Shown piece after piece: positions 41,528-50,179 of a DNA stretch of 64,000 bases (position 1 is its first letter; the number at the start of each line of letters is the position of its first letter). The notes beneath the pieces are model-generated. The model was given only the letters and a program-made list of their open reading frames with translations, was not told the DNA's origin and did no database searches. Location: NCBI GenBank assembly GCA_958367245.1, contig CATXEA010000002.1, forward strand, positions 124,001 to 188,000. The letters run 5' to 3'. A program made the translations under genes and the position numbers. The DNA comes from an uncultured Blautia sp. (GTDB lineage: Bacteria > Bacillota > Clostridia > Lachnospirales > Lachnospiraceae).

Positions 41528-42778
41528 TCACATATATAATATTACATCAACCTCAAATAAATTTTCTGTGTTGGATATTTCCATTGTACCGTGATAATTT
41601 TCTACCATTTTCTCCACATTCTTCAATCCAATTCCATGCCCCTGCTCCTGTTTTGTAGAAACAAATCCTTTATCCTGCACGTTCAATTCATGAGAAAAAC
41701 TGTTTCTGATATTAATAAACAGCATTCCTTTTTCATAGAAAATTTCTATGAACAGCCATTTTTCTTCAGACCGAGCGGATGCTTCTATTGCATTCTCAAT
41801 CAGATTCCCCAGAATCACATTCAGATTAAAAGCGCTTATTTTCAATCCGGCCGGTATAGCAATTTCATACTCCACCTTATGAAGCTGTTCTTTCGCCCGC
41901 CCCAACAGATAGTTCATGAGACTGTCGATTGCCCCATTTCCGGTACTGACAAACTCCTTTGGATTTTCCATATACACCCCCATTTCCCGTATATATTCTT
42001 CTATATCTTTATTTTTCTGCATCTTCGCCATAACTGCCAAATCTGCCAGATGATTCTTCATATCGTGTCGGAAAGCGGTAACTTTTGCATCTGACTGAGT
42101 CAATACCTCTAATTGATTAGCATAAAGCAAAATCTGTCTTTCTAATAAAGCTTGTTCTTCCAGTTTATTATAGGCCCCTGTCAACACATCATATAAATAT
42201 AAGACAAAAAATTCTATTGCCAAAATGCATACAGCAGATATAACCAAAAGCGTTCTGTTTTTTATTCCATATTCCACAAAATAAATCAACGCCATACTGA
42301 TAACTGATATGATAATCAACATATGCTTATAGGGCATATTCTCTTCTCTTTTGTTTTTTGAAAAGAATTTTTCATATATTATTTCAATAATAGCTACAAT
42401 AAGAACTACTACATAAGAAAGGCTCTCATCAATAATTTGTGTTTCATGGTAATTTGAAAACATATGTATTGTCATAAAATCAGCCCCTATATTTATCCCG
42501 TATATCAAAAGAGCTACCAATATTTTTTTCAGCCATTTTCTTTCATAACAGCCTGCGATCAAATATAGACCTATCATATGAGTTATCACATTCACAGTCC
42601 TATGATGAATAAGAATATGTCCTGCCGATATTATGATATATGCCCCCAAATAACATAAGGCTTCTTTTCTTCTATTTACAGATTCATCCTTCACATCAAA
42701 AAATGTTTTCATAAATCTATAAAATGTATACAATCCCAAAAGATTTGCGGTCAAAGTTACAAATGCCACATACATCAT
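41528..42778 (-). CDS. agrC: AgrC-like sensor histidine kinase
   Basis: A 416-residue sensor kinase. About six or seven membrane spans in residues 1-205 form the peptide sensor. They are followed by a coiled linker, the phospho-acceptor box TAFRHDMKNHL near residue 240, and a GHKL ATPase with NLIENAIEA near 318 and GHGIGLKNVEKMVE near 380. This HPK10-type arrangement is that of quorum-sensing kinases AgrC, ComD and FsrC. It starts 3 bp after agrA. Its likely ligand is the thiolactone made by the adjacent agrD/agrB. Confidence 0.92.
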   Translation of the reverse strand: MMYVAFVTLTANLLGLYTFYRFMKTFFDVKDESVNRRKEALCYLGAYIIISAGHILIHHRTVNVITHMIGLYLIAGCYERKWLKKILVALLIYGINIGADFMTIHMFSNYHETQIIDESLSYVVVLIVAIIEIIYEKFFSKNKREENMPYKHMLIIISVISMALIYFVEYGIKNRTLLVISAVCILAIEFFVLYLYDVLTGAYNKLEEQALLERQILLYANQLEVLTQSDAKVTAFRHDMKNHLADLAVMAKMQKNKDIEEYIREMGVYMENPKEFVSTGNGAIDSLMNYLLGRAKEQLHKVEYEIAIPAGLKISAFNLNVILGNLIENAIEASARSEEKWLFIEIFYEKGMLFINIRNSFSHELNVQDKGFVSTKQEQGHGIGLKNVEKMVENYHGTMEISNTENLFEVDVILYM

Positions 42779-42781
42779 ATC

Positions 42782-43504
42782 TTATCTCCTGTTTTCCAAT
42801 ACTCGTTTCTTAATCTGATTTCTGACTTCTTTTCTGTATGGCTGACTAATGGAAAGCACTTCTCCGTTTTTCATTTTCACAGTTTCATAGGTACATTCAT
42901 CGATACAGTCAAAGTTAATCAGATAAGACTGGTGTATCTGAATAAAATTAACAGGTACTGTTTTTCCTATTTCCTTTATTTTCCCGGTAAATTCCTTTTC
43001 CCCATCCTTCATAACCATTCGTATCTTCTTATTATCACTGACAAAATATAAAATGTCTTTGTACATCACTTTAAAATAAATTCCGCCGGAATAATATTCA
43101 AACAGTCCTTTTCTTCTTTCCGTAAGCTTCCTCGCACGCTCCATTACGTCTTCAACCTTATATTGATCCAGTGGTTTAATCAGAAAATCCAGAGGCTGAA
43201 TGCGAAACAATTCCATAGCATAACTGCTTTTTGCAGAAATATAGATAATAAGTGTTTCCAGATTATCCAGTTCCTCCCGGATAAATCTTCCTACTTTTAT
43301 ACCGTCTGTAGTCAGAAGTTCAATGTCAAGAAACAGCACATCCAGCAGGTTTTCCTTATTTTTCAGATGCTCGCAGAGTTCTTCCCCTGTATAACATACA
43401 GTTATATCTGTTGGGATTCCATGAGATTCCCCATAATCGCAAAGCAATTCTTCAAGTTCCGCACAGGTTTCTTTACTGTCATCACAAATACCAATATGAT
43501 ACAT
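42782..43504 (-). CDS. agrA: AgrA-like LytTR response regulator
   Basis: A 240-residue response regulator. The start at 43504 (MYHIGICDDSKETC) follows AGAGGGGGAAACA; the frame to 43573 runs into the upstream terminator. The receiver domain has the acidic pair DD at residues 7-8, the phospho-acceptor Asp in DVLFLDIELL near 58, and the conserved Lys in FLIKPLD near 110. The C-terminal LytTR DNA-binding domain spans about residues 140-240 (YFVSDNKKIRMVM, IQIHQSYLINFDCI). It is coupled to agrC by 3 bp. The 9-bp repeats upstream of agrD are its probable target. Confidence 0.92.
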   Translation of the reverse strand: MYHIGICDDSKETCAELEELLCDYGESHGIPTDITVCYTGEELCEHLKNKENLLDVLFLDIELLTTDGIKVGRFIREELDNLETLIIYISAKSSYAMELFRIQPLDFLIKPLDQYKVEDVMERARKLTERRKGLFEYYSGGIYFKVMYKDILYFVSDNKKIRMVMKDGEKEFTGKIKEIGKTVPVNFIQIHQSYLINFDCIDECTYETVKMKNGEVLSISQPYRKEVRNQIKKRVLENRR

Positions 43505-43523
43505 TGTTTCCCCCTCTTTTTTT

Positions 43524-43558
43524 AAAAAGGGTGTTCCGAAACCGGAACACCCTTCTTT
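43524..43558 (-). terminator. Terminator of pta-ackA, overlapping the agrA leader
   Basis: A 12-bp perfect stem, AAGGGTGTTCCG (43527-43538) with CGGAACACCCTT (43543-43554), with A and T flanks. It ends only about 20 bp before the agrA start. Confidence 0.85.
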
Positions 43559-43560
43559 TT
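43545..43560 (+). repeat. 16-bp direct repeat, right copy, at the edge of the agr-ABC module
   Basis: GAACACCCTTCTTTTT, identical to 36407-36422; it forms the distal arm of the ackA terminator. Confidence 0.6.
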
Positions 43561-43603
43561 CTCGCTTGTACACTATTATCTTTTATAGATGATAAATCTT
43601 TAA

Positions 43604-44797
43604 TTATTTAACAAGAGCTACTGTCTCGCGGCAGATTGCAAGCTCTTCGTTTGTTGGGATAACTGCAACTTTAACTTTGGAATCCGGTGTGGAAATCACG
43701 ATTTCTTCACCGCGAACGCCATTTGCCTCTTTATCAAGAGTAATTCCAAGATATCCTAAGTAGCTTACAACTTTTTCACGTACAGGAATAGCGTTCTCAC
43801 CGATACCTGCTGTAAATACGATTGCGTCAACGCCGTTCATAGCTGCAACATAACCGCCTACGAATTTAGCGATGCCATAGCAAAGAACTTCGATTGCATT
43901 TGCTGCATCTTCGTTTCCGCTCTCTGCAGCTTCATTGAGGTCACGGAAGTCACTGGATAATCCGCCGGATAATCCCTGAAGACCGGATTTCTTGTTGAGA
44001 ACATTCATGATACCTGCGATATCAAGGTTTTCTTTCTTAGCAATAAACTCCATGATTGCCGGGTCAATGTTACCGGAACGTGTTCCCATAACAACGCCTT
44101 CAAGCGGAGTAAGACCCATTGTTGTGTCAATACATTTGCCGTTTACAACAGCGCTGATAGAAGAACCGTTTCCAAGGTGGCAAACGATAACTTTGGAGTT
44201 GTCTTTGTCAAGACCAAGGAAATCTACAGCACGTTTGGAAACAAAGCTGTGAGAAGTTCCGTGGAAACCATATCTTCTTACTTTGTATTTTTTGTAGTAC
44301 TCAAGTGGAAGTCCGTACAGGTATGCTTTTGCAGGCATTGTCTGATGGAAAGCTGTATCAAATACACCAACCTGCGGTACGCCCGGCATAAGGTCTGCAC
44401 ATACGCGGATACCAATTAAGTTAGCCGGGTTATGAAGTGGTGCAAGATCGTTACACTCTTCTACTGCTGCGATCATCTCATCTGTAATCACTGCAGAGGA
44501 AGCGAATTTCTCGCCGCCATGTACGACACGGTGTCCGATTGCATTTACTTCTGCAAGGCTTGCGATTGCGCCTGTTTTTTCATTTGTAAGAGCATCGAGA
44601 ACCATCTGGATTGCTTCTTTATGTGTAGGCATAGCTGCCTCTGTGATTTCTTTGTCACAGCCTGCTTTCTGATATACAAGACGTCCGTCAATACCGATTC
44701 TCTCGCAAAGACCTTTTGCAAGAACTGCCTCTGTATCAGAGTTGATGAGCTGATATTTAAGGGAAGAACTTCCACAGTTGATTACCAATACATTCAT
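43604..44797 (-). CDS. ackA: Acetate kinase
   Basis: Converts acetyl-phosphate and ADP to acetate and ATP, the main energy-yielding end of acetate fermentation. The 397-residue protein has the normal length and motifs: VLVINCGSSSLKYQL at the start, HRVVHGGEKF near residue 88, FDTAFHQTMP near 146, GFHGTSHSFV near 176, CHLGNGSS near 206 and GLTPLEGVVMGTRSGNIDP near 228. It follows pta by 37 bp with an AGGAGAG site, making a pta-ackA operon. Confidence 0.98.
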   Translation of the reverse strand: MNVLVINCGSSSLKYQLINSDTEAVLAKGLCERIGIDGRLVYQKAGCDKEITEAAMPTHKEAIQMVLDALTNEKTGAIASLAEVNAIGHRVVHGGEKFASSAVITDEMIAAVEECNDLAPLHNPANLIGIRVCADLMPGVPQVGVFDTAFHQTMPAKAYLYGLPLEYYKKYKVRRYGFHGTSHSFVSKRAVDFLGLDKDNSKVIVCHLGNGSSISAVVNGKCIDTTMGLTPLEGVVMGTRSGNIDPAIMEFIAKKENLDIAGIMNVLNKKSGLQGLSGGLSSDFRDLNEAAESGNEDAANAIEVLCYGIAKFVGGYVAAMNGVDAIVFTAGIGENAIPVREKVVSYLGYLGITLDKEANGVRGEEIVISTPDSKVKVAVIPTNEELAICRETVALVK

Positions 44798-44834
44798 GAT
44801 TTTACTCTCCTAATTTTAAATAATATGTACGTTC

Positions 44835-45842
44835 TTATTTATCCTCTGCCTGACACTGTACTGCTGTAATTGCTACTACACCAACGATATCGTCTGCGGA
44901 GCATCCGCGGGACAGGTCGTTTACAGGTTTCGCGATACCCTGAGTAACCGGGCCGTAAGCTTCTGCTTTCGCAAGACGCTGAGCAAGCTTGTAGCCGATG
45001 TTTCCTGCATCAAGGTCTGGGAAAATAAGTACGTTTGCTTTACCTGCAACCGGGCTGTTAGGAGCTTTGGAAGCGCCTACGCTTGGAACGATTGCTGCAT
45101 CAAGCTGGAATTCTCCGTCCAGTTTCAGTTCCGGATGTTCTGCTTTCGCAATCTTGGTAGCCTCTACTACTTTGTCTACATCTGCATGTTTCGCACTTCC
45201 CATTGTAGAGTGTGAAAGCATAGCTACAACAGGCTCTTCCTGAACAAGAAGTTCGAAAGATTCTGCAGAAGATGCTGCGATTGCTGCAAGTTCTTCCGGA
45301 TTCGGGTTCTGTACAAGACCGGAATCGCCAAATACGAATGCACCGTTTGCGCCGTATTCGCAGTTTGGAACTACCATTAAGAAGAATGCGGAAACAAGCT
45401 TTGTTCCCGGTTTTGTTTTCAGAATCTGTAAGCATGGTCTTAATGTGTCTGCTGTAGAGTGGCAAGCTCCGGATACCATACCGTCTGCATCGCCCATTTT
45501 AACCATCATAACGCCGTAGTACAGATACTGGTTGAGAAGGATTTCTCTTGCCTGCTCCGGTGTCATGCCTTTTTTCTGTCTTAATTCTACTAATTTGTCA
45601 ATGTAACCCTGAGTTTTCTCAGATGTTGCAGGGTCAACGATTTCTGCACCGCTGATATCAAAGCCGCCTTCTGCAGCGCTCTTTTTAACTGTTTCTTCGT
45701 TACCAACAAGAACTACTTTCGCAATTCCTTCTTTTAAAATTTTCTCAGTTGCATCCAGAGTTCTCATATCCTCTGTCTCTGGTAATACAATTGTTTTTAC
45801 ATTTGCTCTCGCTCTGTCTTTTAATACGTCAATAAATCCCAT
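44835..45842 (-). CDS. pta: Phosphate acetyltransferase
   Basis: Converts acetyl-CoA to acetyl-phosphate. The 335-residue protein is the short, single-domain form found in clostridia, with VLPETEDMRTLDATEKIL near residue 18, GMVSGACHSTADTLRP near 120, SAFFLM near 150 and LIFPDLDAGNIGYKLAQRLA near 275. It is followed by ackA. Its promoter overlaps that of the divergent tmcAL gene. The acetyl-CoA source is pyruvate formate-lyase, partly visible at the left edge. Confidence 0.97.
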   Translation of the reverse strand: MGFIDVLKDRARANVKTIVLPETEDMRTLDATEKILKEGIAKVVLVGNEETVKKSAAEGGFDISGAEIVDPATSEKTQGYIDKLVELRQKKGMTPEQAREILLNQYLYYGVMMVKMGDADGMVSGACHSTADTLRPCLQILKTKPGTKLVSAFFLMVVPNCEYGANGAFVFGDSGLVQNPNPEELAAIAASSAESFELLVQEEPVVAMLSHSTMGSAKHADVDKVVEATKIAKAEHPELKLDGEFQLDAAIVPSVGASKAPNSPVAGKANVLIFPDLDAGNIGYKLAQRLAKAEAYGPVTQGIAKPVNDLSRGCSADDIVGVVAITAVQCQAEDK

Positions 45843-45879
45843 GGGTTATTGCTCCTTTCTAAATTTCATAGCTAATACT

Positions 45880-45908
45880 ATTATAACCCCTGACTCCTTG
45901 TATTTCAA
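45880..45908 (-). promoter_or_regulatory. Promoter of pta-ackA
   Basis: TTGAAA (45903-45908) and TATAAT (45880-45885) on the minus strand with a 17-bp spacer. Its -35 box touches the -35 box of the divergent tmcAL promoter. Confidence 0.85.
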
Positions 45909-45926
45909 GCATTTAGATGGTAGAAT
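45898..45926 (+). promoter_or_regulatory. Promoter of tmcAL
   Basis: TTGTAT (45898-45903) and TAGAAT (45921-45926) with a 17-bp spacer. Confidence 0.75.
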
Positions 45927-45958
45927 ATGACACAGAAAAGTTTTTTTTGAGGTGCAAT

Positions 45959-47260
45959 ATGAAAACTGTCGGAATTATCGCAGAATACAACCCTTTTCAC
46001 AAAGGACATGAATATCAGATACAGTATGCGAAGGAAAAGCTTCGTGCAGATTATACAATCATTGCCATGAGCGGTGACTTCGTTCAAAGGGGAACTCCCG
46101 CTCTTTTCCCCAAACACCTCCGCGCGGAAATGGCTCTTCGCTGCGGCGCAGACCTTGTGCTGGAGCTGCCTGTTTCCGCCTCCACTGCAAGCGCAGAGTT
46201 TTTTGCCCAAAGCGGCGTTCAGTTGCTTGACTCTCTTGGTGTTGTGGATATGCTCTGTTTCGGAAGTGAAGCCGGAGAAATTTCCGGACTGATGGAACTT
46301 GCTCATCTTCTTGTAAAAGAGCCGCCCGTCTATCAGATACTTCTGAAAGAGTTTTTGAGCAAAGGCTTGAGTTTTCCTGCTGCCAGAAGCCGAGCAATAC
46401 TTGATTATTTCAAAAATCCCGAAAACTTTCCGGAGGATGATTTCGGCGGTGTGCTTCGGCCTCTTTACCATGAGATTTCTCAAATCCTTTCAGCGCCGAA
46501 CAATATTCTTGGGATTGAATACTGCAAAGCCCTGATTCGTCTTGGCAGTTCCATGAAACCTGTGACTATCCGGCGGGAAGGACATGGATATCACGACACC
46601 AACGCCTCTTTGGGAAGCTTCGCCTCTGCCACAGCCATTCGGAAGATGGCATCTGATATAAGCGCAGAGTCTGTCTCAGATTCCGATACGTTTGAAGAAC
46701 TTATGACAAAGGCAACAGAGTTTCTTCCTATTAATATATCTGCATTGTTTAAGAAAGCATTGAGGGAAAAAGAATTTCTTACAGAAGACGATTTGGATAT
46801 CCTTCTTCATTATGCCCTTCTTCGGGAAAGTTCAGATAGCATGAAAAATTATCTTGATCTTTCACCGGAGCTGGCGCAGAGAATCCTGAAACATAGAAAT
46901 GCCTATCAGGGTTTCTCTCAGTTTATCCCTCTTCTGAAGACAAAGGAGCTGACCCATACAAGAATCCAGAGGGCTCTTCTTCACCTACTCCTTGGAATCC
47001 GGACTGCCCCTGATACTCTCCCCTACGCCCGCGTTCTGGGCTTTCGCAAAGAGAGTTCTGCGCTCCTTAAATCCATCAAGCAAAACAGCAGGATTCCTCT
47101 GATAACGAAGCTTGCAGACGCATCCCCTCTTCTTGATGAAACCGGAAAACTGCTTCTTGAAGAGACTGTCTTCGCTTCCAATCTCTACGAAGCTCTTCTC
47201 TCTCATAAGGCAAATCGAACATTTATACATGAATATGAAAAGCAGATTGTAATCTTATAA
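45959..47260 (+). CDS. tmcAL: tRNA(Met) cytidine acetate ligase
   Basis: A 433-residue nucleotidyltransferase-fold enzyme (YlbM family) that uses acetate and ATP to make N4-acetylcytidine at position 34 of elongator tRNA-Met. The start at 45959 follows TGAGGTGCAAT; upstream in-frame codons overlap the promoter. The N-terminus MKTVGIIAEYNPFHKGHEYQI carries the HxGH-like nucleotidyltransferase motif, followed by SGDFVQRGTPALF, LPVSASTASAEFFA, and NILGIEYCKAL with tRNA-binding helices to the C-terminus. Divergence from pta-ackA, which produces acetate, is a sensible metabolic link though not proof of co-regulation. Confidence 0.93.
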   Translation: MKTVGIIAEYNPFHKGHEYQIQYAKEKLRADYTIIAMSGDFVQRGTPALFPKHLRAEMALRCGADLVLELPVSASTASAEFFAQSGVQLLDSLGVVDMLCFGSEAGEISGLMELAHLLVKEPPVYQILLKEFLSKGLSFPAARSRAILDYFKNPENFPEDDFGGVLRPLYHEISQILSAPNNILGIEYCKALIRLGSSMKPVTIRREGHGYHDTNASLGSFASATAIRKMASDISAESVSDSDTFEELMTKATEFLPINISALFKKALREKEFLTEDDLDILLHYALLRESSDSMKNYLDLSPELAQRILKHRNAYQGFSQFIPLLKTKELTHTRIQRALLHLLLGIRTAPDTLPYARVLGFRKESSALLKSIKQNSRIPLITKLADASPLLDETGKLLLEETVFASNLYEALLSHKANRTFIHEYEKQIVIL

Positions 47261-47268
47261 ATTTTTTC

Positions 47269-47308
47269 AAAAAACCGCTGGAAATCCCCAAAATTTCCAA
47301 CGGTTTTT
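47269..47308. terminator. Bidirectional terminator between tmcAL and the ABC ATPase gene
   Basis: AAAACCGCTGGAAAT and ATTTCCAACGGTTTT arms with one unpaired base and flanking A and T runs. Confidence 0.85.
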
Positions 47309-47328
47309 ATGTATCCGAAAATCATTCC

Positions 47329-48102
47329 CTAGTTTCCGCACTCTATACTGATTTCATTGAATTTTGCCAGTATGTTGTCTATTCCCATTCCCGCTTTTTC
47401 TTCCCCTGAACAGTCAATTACGTTTTCTCCCTGGTGCATCATGAGAAGCCGGTTTCCGTATTCCACTGCATAGCGAAGATTATGAGTCACCATAATAGCA
47501 GTCAGGTTTTTTTCTTTTACAAGGCGACCTGTAAGCTCCATAATAATCTCTGCTGTTTTCGGGTCAAGTGCTGCCGTATGTTCATCCAGAATCAGGAACT
47601 CAATTGGCGTCATAGTAGACATGAGCAGTGCCATTGCCTGACGCTGACCGCCGGAAAGAGATCCGACTTTCACATCCAGCTTATCCTCCAGCCCCAGATT
47701 TAAAGGGCGGAGAAGCTCGCGGTAATCGTTAATCCGCGCTTTATTTGTTCCTCTTGTCAGGCCAAAACATTTGCCTTTATGATCTGCCAACGACATATTT
47801 TCCAATATAGTCATTCCGGGACAGGTGCCAAGGGCAGGATTCTGGTAAACACGGCCGATTTTTCTGTTTCGTTTAAATTCTTTTTCCCGGGTGATGTCCC
47901 TGCCATCCAGAAAAATACTTCCGGATTCAATGGGAATACTTCCGCAGATGATATTCAGCATTGAGGTTTTGCCGGATCCGTTGCTTCCGACAACGGAAAC
48001 GAATTCCCCTTTCTTCACTGTCAGGTCATACCCTTTAAACAGACACATTTCATTTACGGTTCCGGGATTATAATATTTATATATGTTTTTCAATTCAAGC
48101 AT
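47329..48102 (-). CDS. trpZ: ABC transporter ATP-binding protein, TrpZ-like
   Basis: A 257-residue ATPase of the branched-chain/sugar-like ABC family that pairs with PF04392-type binding proteins. The Walker A loop VGSNGSGKTSMLNIICG starts near residue 36. ENMSLADHKGKCFGL, the signature LSGGQRQAMALLMS near 147 and Walker B FLILDEHTAALDP near 167 follow. It overlaps the permease gene by eight bases. The T-box with a Trp specifier at the head of the operon supports tryptophan as substrate; the symbol is by context. Confidence 0.85.
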   Translation of the reverse strand: MLELKNIYKYYNPGTVNEMCLFKGYDLTVKKGEFVSVVGSNGSGKTSMLNIICGSIPIESGSIFLDGRDITREKEFKRNRKIGRVYQNPALGTCPGMTILENMSLADHKGKCFGLTRGTNKARINDYRELLRPLNLGLEDKLDVKVGSLSGGQRQAMALLMSTMTPIEFLILDEHTAALDPKTAEIIMELTGRLVKEKNLTAIMVTHNLRYAVEYGNRLLMMHQGENVIDCSGEEKAGMGIDNILAKFNEISIECGN

Positions 48103-48976
48103 TTGTCTTTACCTTCTTCTTTCTCTCCATACTGATCAGGAGAATAATCAAAAACAACGCAGCCGTAATAAATTTCATATCCATAGGCTCGAAGTTTCTC
48201 ATAGCAACAGCAGTACATGCCTTGTAAAACACAGATCCCAGAATCACTGCAGTAGTTGCCTTCACAAAAGAGGCTTTTCTGAAAACTCCTGTTCCAATAA
48301 TCACACTGGCAAGACCAATCACAATCGCCCCGGTTCCCATGGAAATTTCAAAAACGCGTTCCTCCTGACAGAATATTGCGCCGGAAAAAGAAATCAATCC
48401 GTTGGCAATGGCAAGTCCCAGGATTTTCACATTCCCTTCATCTCTGGCAAGAGCTGTCACAAGTCTGTCATTGTCTCCTGCAGCCCTTAAAAGAAAACCG
48501 GATTTCGTATTCATATAAAAATCAAGGAGCAGTTTTGCCGCCAGAGTCAGGACGCAAATGACGAGAAGGGTTCCGTAGGGCTTCATCTTTTCCGGAAGAA
48601 AATTTTCCAGAAATTCGTTTTTAAAAATTGTCTCTTTGGAAAAAAGCGGTACATTGGAAGTTCCAGCAATTCTAAGATTCACCGTCCAAAGAGCCGTCAT
48701 CATAATAATACCGGAGAGAAGGTCACGAACTTTTCCTTTCACATGGATCAGACCTGTACAGATTCCCGCAGCTGCGCCGGATATAAACGCTGCCAGAAGA
48801 GTAAGAAAGGGATTTGTCCCTCTTGTGATCAGCGCTGCACTCACCGCCGCTCCCAGCGGAAAACTTCCGTCTGCAGTAAGATCCGGAAAATCCAGTATTT
48901 TATATGTGATATACACGCCTAAAGCAAGAATTCCGTAAATCAGTCCCTGCTCCAGAATTGTGATAAAAAAATCCAT
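48095..48976 (-). CDS. trpY: ABC transporter permease, TrpY-like
   Basis: A 293-residue permease with eight or more membrane spans, of the BPD_transp_2 family (EQGLIYGILALGVYITYKILDFPDLTADGSF at the N-terminus, DLLSGIIMMTALWTVNLRIAGTSNVPLF near residue 87, GLAIANGLISFSGAIFCQEERVF near 195). It lies between the binding protein gene (24 bp upstream) and the ATPase gene (overlap), completing a three-gene importer. A CGGAGGACAGGGAC region supplies the ribosome site. Confidence 0.87.
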   Translation of the reverse strand: MDFFITILEQGLIYGILALGVYITYKILDFPDLTADGSFPLGAAVSAALITRGTNPFLTLLAAFISGAAAGICTGLIHVKGKVRDLLSGIIMMTALWTVNLRIAGTSNVPLFSKETIFKNEFLENFLPEKMKPYGTLLVICVLTLAAKLLLDFYMNTKSGFLLRAAGDNDRLVTALARDEGNVKILGLAIANGLISFSGAIFCQEERVFEISMGTGAIVIGLASVIIGTGVFRKASFVKATTAVILGSVFYKACTAVAMRNFEPMDMKFITAALFLIILLISMERKKKVKTNA

Positions 48977-49000
48977 GTCCCTGTCCTCCGCTTTTGTCCC

Positions 49001-49996
49001 TTATTCTTCTGTAATCTCATCAAATGCCTCTGCTGCACTGTCCATGAGTTCTTCCGGCACTTCAACTCCGAGATTTTCCGCCACTTTCCTGTTTACATAG
49101 AAGCTTGCTTCTTCAATTGTTTCGTAAGGCAACTGGGAGGCTTTTGCCTCACCTTTTAAGATCTGAGCCGCCATCTTTCCTGTCTGCCTGCCAAGGGCAA
49201 TATAATCAAGTCCCTCCGCCGCAAGACATCCGATTTTTACCTGCTCAATCTCGCTTCCAAAAACCGGAATATTTTTCTCATTTGCCATCTCCAGAATTGC
49301 CGGAAGGGAACTGACAACCGTATTATCTGTAAGGTTTGTCAGACAATCCACTTTTTCGAGGAGTCCCTGTGCTGCAAGAGGAATGTCTGAAGTGGCTGTA
49401 ATACCGGCTGTTTCAATGGTAAAGTCATAATCTGATGCAAGGGCTTCGTATTCCTTGATTGCGGATTCTGAATTCGCTTCGCTTGTCGTATATAGAATTC
49501 CAATGATCTTGGCTTCCGGAAGCATGGTTCGTATCATTTCAAGCTGTTGTTCTACCGGAAGCTTATCGGAGGTTCCCGTCACCTCTCCTGCAGGATTCCC
49601 CTCCTCATCTGCAAGTTCTGCTGCCACCGGATCTGTAACCGCCGTATATATGACCGGGATTTCCGTTTCCATTGCCGCGTTAAAACAGCTCTGGGCGCTC
49701 GGTGTGGCAATACCGCAGATAAGGTCTGTATCTGATGTGGCAAAGCTTGCGGAAATCTGTCCTGCCGTTCCCATATCTGCCGCTGCGTTTTTATATTCCA
49801 CCGTGAGGTTTTTTCCCTCCTCAATGCCCTCTTCCTTCAGTCCTTCCAGAAATCCCTCTCTGCAATTATCAAGGGAACCATGCTCTGCAAACTGCTCTAT
49901 ACTGATTTTATATTCGTCTTCCGTTGCATAAACTGCCGTTGTTCCTGTCAGTGCCATTGTTAAAACTGCTGCGCTTACAATCATTAATTTTCTCAT
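49001..49996 (-). CDS. trpX: ABC transporter substrate-binding protein, TrpX-like
   Basis: A 331-residue binding protein of the PF04392 family, linked to tryptophan or tyrosine uptake when T-box controlled. The start at 49996 follows AGAGGAGAAAAGATT; the longer frame to 50074 is rejected. The signal peptide (1-24) ends TTAVYA with no cysteine, so the expected lipobox is missing, which is unusual for a Gram-positive binding protein. It may be retained by other means, or the signal peptide may remain uncleaved. Mature motifs include ISIEQFAEHGSLDNCREGF, ICGIATPSAQSC, IPVIYTAVTDPVAA and IIGILYTTSEANSE. Confidence 0.85.
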   Translation of the reverse strand: MRKLMIVSAAVLTMALTGTTAVYATEDEYKISIEQFAEHGSLDNCREGFLEGLKEEGIEEGKNLTVEYKNAAADMGTAGQISASFATSDTDLICGIATPSAQSCFNAAMETEIPVIYTAVTDPVAAELADEEGNPAGEVTGTSDKLPVEQQLEMIRTMLPEAKIIGILYTTSEANSESAIKEYEALASDYDFTIETAGITATSDIPLAAQGLLEKVDCLTNLTDNTVVSSLPAILEMANEKNIPVFGSEIEQVKIGCLAAEGLDYIALGRQTGKMAAQILKGEAKASQLPYETIEEASFYVNRKVAENLGVEVPEELMDSAAEAFDEITEE

Positions 49997-50140
49997 AATC
50001 TTTTCTCCTCTTTCTACACTATGTTTTTGGGTTTTCTCTGCCTGCTGTCTGTAAGAAAGATTGAGGATGGCCACTGTTCTTTTCAGGAACCCCGGACGCT
50101 TCTGAAAAAAGCTTCTTTTCCTTCCCGATTCTAAGGAATG

Positions 50141-50179
50141 AAAAAAACCGTCTCAAACGAATCCTTTCGCTTGAGACGG
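50141..50179 (-). terminator. T-box regulated terminator
   Basis: CCGTCTCAAACGAA pairs with TTCGCTTGAGACGG (50148-50179) with one G-U pair in the RNA, followed by seven U residues (AAAAAAA at 50141-50147). Confidence 0.9.
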
